This document shows, piece by piece, positions 31,950 to 38,403 of a stretch of DNA of 38,403 nucleotides. Below the pieces are notes generated by a model. The model ran no database searches. It was not told where the DNA came from and saw nothing but the letters and a program-made list of their open reading frames with translations. Both the position numbers and the translations under genes were made by a program. The stretch is taken from positions 1-38,403 of the forward strand of contig JAEEQP010000033.1 in the NCBI GenBank assembly GCA_016285355.1, read 5' to 3'. Source of the DNA: Bacteroidales bacterium (GTDB taxonomy: Bacteria; Bacteroidota; Bacteroidia; Bacteroidales; F082). Within the stretch, counting starts at the first letter, position 1. Each line of letters begins with the position of its first letter.

Positions 31950-34376
31950 TCATCTAACAATCACCTTTTTGGATACAGTGCCCTCTTTTCCAGTAGCCAC
32001 AAAGAAGTAGATTCCTTTTGCACGGCCTTCCATGCTGTATTCCAATTCGTTGGTGTCAAAGCCATTATAGGTTTGGACATCGTCTATCAAATTCCCCATC
32101 ATGTCATAAACCTTGATATCCACTTTGCCTGTAAAATGGTCGAAAACAAGCTTCATCTGACCGTCGTTTGGATTGGGGATGACATTGAATCCGATAGTCT
32201 CTGAGTCTGTTTCTTCGAGGCCATAAAACGAACAGATGAACCAGTATCTTTGCTCAATGCCATCGGGGGCACAGAGGTTGAAAGCGCGGGTTGTCAGCCA
32301 AACGGTGTCGTCCACATGGTTCAGCACGTATATTTTGCAGCGTTTGCCCTTTTCGCCGAAAGGTTCAAGTACCCATTGCATTGGATCTTCGAAGCTCCAC
32401 GTGACGGTGTCCCAACTGCAATTGGGGTTGGTGTCCCAAATTTGGAAATCGTATGCGTTGATTTGGAATTCGGTAGCAGTGATAACCCAGTGTGGGGCTT
32501 TATTTGTGGTATCCATGGGGTAGATTTCGGCGGGTGAAGGTGTGTAATACACGGTAAGATCCAAGTCGACAATGCTGTCACATCCACCTTGTGTCGTGCC
32601 TTCATATTTATAATGCCCTGATTCGGTCAGATAGCCGCCTGGAGCCGACTGCCAGGGATACCTGTCGCACACCGTTTCGGTCAAATAGGTGCTGTAACTT
32701 TCCACAACGGTCAGGTCAAGCACATAGATTTCGTCGCATCCTGCAGCATCCGTTATGGTGTCGTAATAAACACCACTTTGCGAATAGCTGTGACTATGCC
32801 ATGTGAATGAGTTCTCGCACGTCACTTCTTCTTCCGTTGTATGGAGTTGCTCATGGCCAATCGTTAGGTGCAAGGTAAGTAGGCTGTCACAGCCCAAAGC
32901 CGTTTGAAGCAAATAGGGGTAGTCTCCCGATTCAGTATAAGTGGCACCATGCCATGTGAACTCGTTGCACACGACCGCTGTCGTGTCGCTTTGGACATCA
33001 TGGCCAAGGGTTAGATTGAGCACAAAAGTACTGTCGCAAGCGTCAGGTGACTGGACAAAATCGGTGTAGGTGCCGCTTTCCGTATAGGTGGTTCCACGCC
33101 AACTGTAGTCGTTGCATGTTGTCACGTTTTCCTCAGAGCTAAAGCTCTCGCCAATATCAAGATGCAAAATCAAAAGGCTGTCACAGGTACCAGGTGTTTG
33201 TATAACATGGGTGTAGGTGCCGCTTTCCGTATAAGTGTTTCCATACCAATCATAACTGTCGCAAGATGTAACATACGCTTCAGAAGAAAGCGTTCTGACT
33301 TCTATTTCTTTGGTAAGAAAAATCGAATCCATTTCCCTGTGCGGATTGTGAATCACGTTGGTTACGGTGTAGAAACCGTCAGCACTATAGGTGTGTGTGG
33401 CGTGTTCACCGGATGCCGAAGTGCCGTCGCCGAAATACCATACCACATCATCATAGTTCCAGTTTGTCACCGTATTAAACTCTATACCTTGGTTGGTGCA
33501 GAAATAATGGTTTTCAGGAATTTCAGTATATAACCAATCATCAATCGTCATACTGTAAGAAAAGTTTGTGGTAAAGCTATGGGCCTCAAGGAAAACTCCC
33601 GAATCCAACATATCATCAACCACGTCACAAATTGCCATTTTGATATGATAATTTGACATCGGAACTACATCAATGTTTACTTCAATCAAAGTTGTAAATC
33701 CGTCAAATTGGATGGTGGCACCTCCTGAATTGTCGATATAATATTCTGAGTTGTGGTTTAAATTCACAGTGTTTATGCTGACAACCTCTGTCGTTCCGGG
33801 TATCAACGCCATGTTCTGGTTGTCGTAATAACCTCCTGCCGGATTGATTCCATCCACAAAAAAGCCAAATACGTCATTGAAATAAGTGCCGACATATTCC
33901 ATGTATTCTTCAGAGCCGAACACAAATTTGAAAGTCACCACGTTATCCCATGGAACAAAATCAAACTCAAGCACTGCGACATCAACCGTTTCCCCTGAAG
34001 CAATAGATGCCAAATCATCATCGTAATACTCTGAACATGTTGTAGTAACATTTGCGTCTTCCATGTAGTTTGGGCCTACAGCGACACTCACACCTCCCGA
34101 GGCAAGGATTAATCCGGATTCCATTCCTATGTTGGTAGGTGTTCCGCCTGTTTCAAACTTGCCGATGCTATTGCAGTTGATGATTCTATCGGAACCATTG
34201 AATTTAGCGTTGGAAATGGTGACGCCATCGTCCAAAAGAATATTTCTGACCAACGAATCTGCAGTCCAACCCTCCAACTGGGAAGCATCGGTCACAATGA
34301 GCTGGGCGTGGAGTTTTCCTGCATGAGCAACACTTAGGAATAGGGTAATCAGAAGTAGTATAGTTGTTCTTTTCAT
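31950..34376 (-). CDS. T9SS-exported surface protein with five internal repeats
   Basis: An 808-residue secreted protein. Signal peptide MKRTTILLLITLFLSVAHAG, a choice-of-anchor-L-type domain (about 30-290, with GLILASGGVSVAVGPN and VTFKFVFGSEEYMEY), a PKD domain (WYFGDGTSASGEHATHTYSA), then five tandem repeats of about 50 residues (consensus C-x3-YxWxGxTYTESGxY...CDSxxxLxLT), and a C-terminal type A sorting domain (NVIPNPNDGQMKLVF ... KGIYFFVATGKEG ... SKKVIVR) that directs export through the type IX system. Each repeat has two cysteines, probably one disulfide. The start at 34376 is chosen for the signal peptide. It is likely a surface adhesin or structural protein. Confidence 0.88.
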   Translation of the reverse strand: MKRTTILLLITLFLSVAHAGKLHAQLIVTDASQLEGWTADSLVRNILLDDGVTISNAKFNGSDRIINCNSIGKFETGGTPTNIGMESGLILASGGVSVAVGPNYMEDANVTTTCSEYYDDDLASIASGETVDVAVLEFDFVPWDNVVTFKFVFGSEEYMEYVGTYFNDVFGFFVDGINPAGGYYDNQNMALIPGTTEVVSINTVNLNHNSEYYIDNSGGATIQFDGFTTLIEVNIDVVPMSNYHIKMAICDVVDDMLDSGVFLEAHSFTTNFSYSMTIDDWLYTEIPENHYFCTNQGIEFNTVTNWNYDDVVWYFGDGTSASGEHATHTYSADGFYTVTNVIHNPHREMDSIFLTKEIEVRTLSSEAYVTSCDSYDWYGNTYTESGTYTHVIQTPGTCDSLLILHLDIGESFSSEENVTTCNDYSWRGTTYTESGTYTDFVQSPDACDSTFVLNLTLGHDVQSDTTAVVCNEFTWHGATYTESGDYPYLLQTALGCDSLLTLHLTIGHEQLHTTEEEVTCENSFTWHSHSYSQSGVYYDTITDAAGCDEIYVLDLTVVESYSTYLTETVCDRYPWQSAPGGYLTESGHYKYEGTTQGGCDSIVDLDLTVYYTPSPAEIYPMDTTNKAPHWVITATEFQINAYDFQIWDTNPNCSWDTVTWSFEDPMQWVLEPFGEKGKRCKIYVLNHVDDTVWLTTRAFNLCAPDGIEQRYWFICSFYGLEETDSETIGFNVIPNPNDGQMKLVFDHFTGKVDIKVYDMMGNLIDDVQTYNGFDTNELEYSMEGRAKGIYFFVATGKEGTVSKKVIVR

Positions 34377-34400
34377 GTGTAGTTTTTTCTTGGGATGATG

Positions 34401-34408
34401 CAAAAATA
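34401..34408 (-). promoter_or_regulatory. -7 box for the T9SS protein gene
   Basis: TATTTTTG on the minus strand, 24 bp before the ATG at 34376. No clear -33 element. Confidence 0.5.
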
Positions 34409-34481
34409 CGGTTTTCTTGAAAGAAGAAAGAAAAATGTTTGAAAAATTGAAAAGATGTTTCTTGTGTCCAAAAGAAATACC

Positions 34482-34489
34482 TAATTTTG
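34482..34489 (+). promoter_or_regulatory. -7 box almost touching the MATE start codon
   Basis: TAATTTTG, with the MATE ATG only 4 bp downstream. If used, the message would be leaderless or nearly so. No -33 element was seen. Confidence 0.35.
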
Positions 34490-34493
34490 TCAC

Positions 34494-35822
34494 ATGATTA
34501 AAACCACCGTTTCAAACCGCGAAATCTGGCGCATCGCATACCCCATTATGCTGGGTAATTTGGCGCAGACCATCATCACCTTCACCGACACCGCCTTCCT
34601 CGGTCATCTCGGCACCAACGAATTGAGTGCCTCTATGATGGCGGGATTGTATTATTTCGTTTTCACCACTTTGGCGATGGGCTTTGCCGTGGGCATACAA
34701 ATCTTTATTGCACGGCGTTACGGCGAAGGCGACTACAAGCGCATCGGCGTGGTGTTTCAGCATGGGGCGCATTTCGTGTTGTTATTGGGTGTGCTGTTGT
34801 TTTGTATTTTGTTCTTCTTCAGTCATCGTCTGCTGGAAATCATCATCGAGTCAGAGAACATCCAAGTGGCGGCAAACGAGTATTTGAAGTTCAGGCAGTT
34901 TGGCATCTTCTTCGTGGTGTTCAATTTTCTGTTCCGCTCGTTTTATGTCGGCATCAGCAGCACCCAAGTCATCACCTTCTCGACCCTCATCATGGCTGTG
35001 GTCAACATCTTTTTCGACTGGGCCTTGATTTTCGGCAATGCAGGTCTGCCCGAAATGGGCATCGGCGGTGCGGCCTTGGCTTCGTTGTTGGCTGAAATAA
35101 CCGCGTTCTGCTTCTTCTGGATATACACTTACATCAAGATACCGCACGAGGAATATGGCATGTTCCGTTGGCACAAGAAGGAGCCGCAGCTTTTGGCTGA
35201 CCTGCTGAAAGTGGCCTTCCCGAGCATGATACAGCGCTTGTTCTCCTTTGGTGCGTGGTTCATCTTCTTCGTCATGATTGAAAAGATGGGAGAGACGGCC
35301 ATCGGTGTGTCGTCCATCGTGCGTAGCACCTATATGATTATCATTATACCAGGCATTGCTTTCTCCGCGACAGCCAACACCTTGACAAGTCGCATCATCG
35401 GCGAAGGCAAGAGCAACGAAGTAATGTCGACCATCTGGAAGGTAGTGAAGAACAGTTTCTGGTGCAGTGCTGTCTTGGTGGCAGTGGTGGCAGCCATTCC
35501 TCAATTGGTTTTGCAAATCTACACTGACGACGTAGCTTTAGCACAGGCCGCCATCCCTTCGGTCTATGTGATTTGTGTCGCCACGCTGCTGGGAGCCTTC
35601 TCCATGACCTTTTTTGAGGCCGTTTCGGGCACGGGCAACACCACGGCAGCCATGGCCTTGGAATTCGGCATTCTTATCGCCTACATCGTCTATGTCTACC
35701 TCATGTCCAAGACCTCTACCATCGCCGGCGTCTGGACCGCTGAGTGGGTCTACAACATCGCCATCGGGCTGATTTCGCTGGTTTATATCTGGAAGGCGGA
35801 CTGGGGGAGGAAGAGGATTTGA
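34494..35822 (+). CDS. MATE family multidrug/metabolite exporter
   Basis: A 442-residue inner-membrane protein with 12 predicted helices in two homologous halves, typical for MATE (NorM/DinF-like) cation antiporters. Landmarks are IAYPIMLGNLAQTIITFTD (about 13-31, helix 1), FLGHLGTNELSA and GFAVGIQIFIARRYGEGDY, then the second-half copy VAFPSMIQRLFSF with SATANTLTSRIIGEGKS. It exports drugs or metabolites using a Na+ or H+ gradient; the substrate cannot be told. It is followed after 19 bp by a HigA-like gene. Confidence 0.93.
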   Translation: MIKTTVSNREIWRIAYPIMLGNLAQTIITFTDTAFLGHLGTNELSASMMAGLYYFVFTTLAMGFAVGIQIFIARRYGEGDYKRIGVVFQHGAHFVLLLGVLLFCILFFFSHRLLEIIIESENIQVAANEYLKFRQFGIFFVVFNFLFRSFYVGISSTQVITFSTLIMAVVNIFFDWALIFGNAGLPEMGIGGAALASLLAEITAFCFFWIYTYIKIPHEEYGMFRWHKKEPQLLADLLKVAFPSMIQRLFSFGAWFIFFVMIEKMGETAIGVSSIVRSTYMIIIIPGIAFSATANTLTSRIIGEGKSNEVMSTIWKVVKNSFWCSAVLVAVVAAIPQLVLQIYTDDVALAQAAIPSVYVICVATLLGAFSMTFFEAVSGTGNTTAAMALEFGILIAYIVYVYLMSKTSTIAGVWTAEWVYNIAIGLISLVYIWKADWGRKRI

Positions 35823-35841
35823 TGTTAAAAACCAGTATATT

Positions 35842-36204
35842 ATGAGCAAGATAACAAAAGAACAATACGAATTTGCCTTGGCAAGGATTGAGGAATTGTT
35901 GCCGTTGGTGACGGATGAAACTCCAGCCAATGACCGCAACGCCATCGAATTGACGGTGATGTCAGACATTGTAATCGACTATGAGAAAGAGCATTATCCC
36001 ATCGAAAAGCCGACTGTGGCCGATTTGATAGAGTTGTCGCTCGAAGAAAAGCAGATGACCCAAAAGCAACTTGCCATATTGATTGGGATAAGTCCTTCGC
36101 GAGTAAATGACTATGTAACAGGACGTTCAGAACCAACATTAAAGATTGCACGACAACTTTGCCGTACTTTGAACATTGCGCCTGCGGCTATGCTGGGGTG
36201 TTGA
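35842..36204 (+). CDS. HigA-like XRE-family antitoxin, without toxin partner
   Basis: The 120-residue protein has an N-terminal helical extension (about 1-65) and a C-terminal HTH_3 domain (MTQKQLAILIGISPSRVNDYV, then SEPTLKIARQLCRTLNI) of the HigA antitoxin type. HigA is normally encoded after a HigB mRNA-cutting toxin; here the upstream gene is a MATE pump and no HigB-like frame is found on either side. It may be an orphan regulator of neighbouring genes. Confidence 0.8.
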   Translation: MSKITKEQYEFALARIEELLPLVTDETPANDRNAIELTVMSDIVIDYEKEHYPIEKPTVADLIELSLEEKQMTQKQLAILIGISPSRVNDYVTGRSEPTLKIARQLCRTLNIAPAAMLGC

Positions 36205-36283
36205 GTTTGTCCGCAGAATTTGCAGATTATTGGCTGCAAGGGAAAAAATGAAAGATTAGAATGGTTGGTTGGGGTTGTTTTTG

Positions 36284-36291
36284 TAGTTTTG
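36284..36291 (+). promoter_or_regulatory. -7 box for the McrB-like gene
   Basis: TAGTTTTG, followed by CAAAA, 29 bp before the ATG at 36321. A TTGG repeat 16 bp upstream may be the -33 element. Confidence 0.5.
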
Positions 36292-36320
36292 CAAAAAGTA
36301 TGGATGAATAACATCGAATT

Positions 36321-38403
36321 ATGCAAATAATCAAAGAACAAAAGATAGGCGATTACTATGTCAGTGCCGTTGACATCAGTAAAGATGAATGGTTGGAGAT
36401 ATTGAAGGATAAAACAGTTTCTGAAAAGTATAAGGAGGCTGTGATTTGCTTCTATTATATGCCTGATTATAAGGGCTCTTGCGTGGCAGTTGGCAACAGA
36501 TTAGGGAAGAATGCCTATTCATTGGTCGCCACGATTATGAATTTCGGGAAATATGTGCAAAAACGGCTTGGTCGTTTTCAAGTAATTGATGAAGATGGCA
36601 AGAATACATATTGGCCGATTCCGATGAAGCAAGGCAAGGCTTTGTCTAACAAAGAAGAGGGAAATTTTGAATGGACATTGCGTGACGAGTTAGTTGAAGC
36701 TATAAAAGAGTATCTGATATGGTTTTTGATGGAAAAGTATAAGGAATTGCGTAGAGAAATGCCTTTTAGGTATAAGGCTAATGGTGTGGATTGGGATGAG
36801 CTATACAAATGGGAATTGATTACTGAATGTCATGGTAAGGATAATCTTTATATTGCCAATCGGATAAAAGGTACTAATCTGGTCTATACAACTTTGACAA
36901 ATGGTACAATTGAATATTTGTTGACTAACAAAAAAGAAGAATTTGATAAAGTTATTTCTGATTTAAATGATGAAAGCGTTGCATTGACAACAAGACTGTT
37001 GTCATACAAAAAAGGTTTGGAGGAATTGATACCTGATCAATATAAGTTCAAAGCCAATGATGAACGCACCGCAGCAACTATTCTCACATGCTGCAATCCT
37101 GATAAATACACTTTCTACAAATATGAAGGAATGTATGATAACCTTTGCAAGTATATGGGCGAAGAAAAGAAACCGACAGGATTGTGTTATGAACATTATC
37201 TTGATTTGATTCGTCCATTAGCTGAAATTGCTGCGGAAGATATTGAGCTTCAAAACCTTGTTTCGCCTATGCTTGAAGGCCAGTACAAAAGTGACTTGCT
37301 TTTAGCTCAGGATATAGTTTGGATGTTATTATGCAAAATTCATGAGAGATTGGGCTATATTGGATTATTGGTATGGAGTGTGAAAAGACGCGTCTGGCTT
37401 TGGAACGGTGACCAAGAAACGGCAAAACGGACAGTGCTATGTTGTGGCTCTTCGGCTAAAACCATTAAGGATTTCAGACCATTCAAATCAAAGAATGCAC
37501 TTTTGAAAGCATACCAAGAAGATGTTGGCAATCAAGATGTTAATATTCCAACTGCTTATTGGAATTTTGTGCATGAAGTGAAGCCAGAAGACATTGTGGT
37601 TGTGTTTAAATCAAAAACGGATGGCGGCAAGCGATTCCATTTGTTATATGGTTGGGGCAAGTTTACATCTGATTGCATTTTTGATGAATCTAATGATGAC
37701 CCCATGTGTCGGAATGTGGAATGGCATCAGCCTTTTTTGGAGGAACCTGTTGAGGATAAAGCATTGGGTAATAGTCTTTTCTTTCATGGCACTACTGACA
37801 AACAAGCACAGCATATTATCGAATTATTGAATATTCAAACGGAAAATTCATCTGAAATTATGAATACAAAACTTCAACCTTACATCGACCTTTTGAAGAC
37901 AAACCATAACCTAATTCTCACAGGTGCTCCAGGAACAGGTAAGACCCATTTGGCGAAAGAAATTGCCAAGAAAATGGGAGCGGAAACCAAGTTCGTTCAA
38001 TTCCATCCTTCATACGATTACACTGATTTTGTAGAAGGTTTGAGGCCAAAGAATGATGATAATGGAAATGTGGGCTTTGAAAGGAAGGATGGTGTTTTTA
38101 AGGAGTTTTGCAAGAGGGCTATCATTTCTCGGTCAACAAATCAAGAAGTCTATGAAGAATTGAATGACAATCCAACGGTTTGGAAAGTGTCATTGGAAGG
38201 CACTGGTGATAATCCGACAAGAAAGGATTGCATGGATAATGGATATATCCGAATCGGATGGAGTGAATATGGAGACGTGGAAGATTTTGATGATTTCTCA
38301 GACTTTCAATTAGGTGGGAAAAATGTGCTTCGAGCATTCCAATCTACTATGCAAATTGGTGATATTATCATGTCTTGCTATTCAGCCAAAGAAATAGATG
38401 CTA
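36321..38403 (+). CDS. McrB-like restriction ATPase with EVE/PUA-like modules, 3' end outside
   Basis: The frame from ATG 36321 is open to the window end (694 codons). It resembles the NTPase of the type IV, modified-DNA-specific McrBC restriction systems. Residues 1-150 form an N-terminal module of unknown type (YWPIPMK, FEWTLRDEL); about 340-475 look EVE/PUA-like (LLVWSVKRRVWLWNG, KPEDIVVVFK, LYGWG, VEWHQPF), plausibly for reading modified bases. The AAA+ core begins LILTGAPGTGKTHLAKEIA (Walker A 535-542), then FVQFHPSYDYTDFVEGLRP, diagnostic of McrB. After FKEFCKRA a second EVE-like segment (VWKVSLEGTG, YIRIGWSEYG, about 619 on) is inserted into the AAA+ domain before Walker B. The rest and any mcrC lie beyond 38403. 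AT-rich, probably acquired. Confidence 0.85.
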   Translation, partial: MQIIKEQKIGDYYVSAVDISKDEWLEILKDKTVSEKYKEAVICFYYMPDYKGSCVAVGNRLGKNAYSLVATIMNFGKYVQKRLGRFQVIDEDGKNTYWPIPMKQGKALSNKEEGNFEWTLRDELVEAIKEYLIWFLMEKYKELRREMPFRYKANGVDWDELYKWELITECHGKDNLYIANRIKGTNLVYTTLTNGTIEYLLTNKKEEFDKVISDLNDESVALTTRLLSYKKGLEELIPDQYKFKANDERTAATILTCCNPDKYTFYKYEGMYDNLCKYMGEEKKPTGLCYEHYLDLIRPLAEIAAEDIELQNLVSPMLEGQYKSDLLLAQDIVWMLLCKIHERLGYIGLLVWSVKRRVWLWNGDQETAKRTVLCCGSSAKTIKDFRPFKSKNALLKAYQEDVGNQDVNIPTAYWNFVHEVKPEDIVVVFKSKTDGGKRFHLLYGWGKFTSDCIFDESNDDPMCRNVEWHQPFLEEPVEDKALGNSLFFHGTTDKQAQHIIELLNIQTENSSEIMNTKLQPYIDLLKTNHNLILTGAPGTGKTHLAKEIAKKMGAETKFVQFHPSYDYTDFVEGLRPKNDDNGNVGFERKDGVFKEFCKRAIISRSTNQEVYEELNDNPTVWKVSLEGTGDNPTRKDCMDNGYIRIGWSEYGDVEDFDDFSDFQLGGKNVLRAFQSTMQIGDIIMSCYSAKEIDA

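Overview
The window looks like a chromosomal stretch from a member of the Bacteroidota, most likely a Bacteroidales-type gut or rumen bacterium. The evidence is: repeated -7 boxes of the form TAnnTTTG ahead of genes, near-absence of Shine-Dalgarno sequences, a TPP-riboswitch-controlled TonB-dependent receptor, a type IX secretion (T9SS) cargo protein, and Bacteroidota-type outer-membrane barrels. No rRNA, tRNA, CRISPR array, prophage or intact insertion sequence was seen.

Layout. 1-3.5 kb: 5' part of serC (minus strand, running off the window), then an accessory patch with a decayed winged-helix gene carrying 12-bp tandem repeats, two hypotheticals, a RhuM-like remnant and an intact rhuM. 3.6-14.3 kb: conserved core with rpmE2, lon, a lipoprotein peptide-binding protein interrupted in frame by a palindromic element, a tricorn-like S41 protease, and the rpe-pepD pair, in which PepD carries a histone-H1-like tail. 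14.36-16.2 kb: a long rod-shaped RNA that resembles 6S RNA, a hypothetical, and a secreted trypsin-like protease. 16.4-17.7 kb: an AAA-DUF4143 ATPase behind a 32-bp-period repeat array. 17.8-22.3 kb: thiamine-type TonB receptor with TPP riboswitch, then a DUF481-like barrel and a 10-TM metal exporter. 22.3-27.5 kb: rimM-trmN6, a PorT-like barrel, tex, and a HAD hydrolase behind a second, unrelated 32-bp-period array of palindromes. 27.6-38.4 kb: a frameshifted GNAT with a small partner, a YD-repeat-like secreted protein with nnrDE, a PemK/MazF toxin-antitoxin pair, a T9SS-exported repeat protein, a MATE pump with an orphan HigA-like regulator, and the first 694 codons of a McrB-like restriction ATPase with two EVE/PUA-like modules, one inside the AAA+ domain.

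The core genes serve proteostasis (Lon, tricorn, PepD, peptide-binding lipoprotein), translation (L31B, RimM, TrmN6, Tex), metabolite repair (NnrDE, Rpe) and envelope transport. The AT-rich accessory genes (rhuM, toxin-antitoxin, GNAT, McrB) look like defence or mobile cargo between them. The most unusual signals are the in-frame palindromic insertion, the two exact 32-bp-period promoter arrays, the 6S-like RNA, the PepD tail and the EVE-in-AAA McrB.
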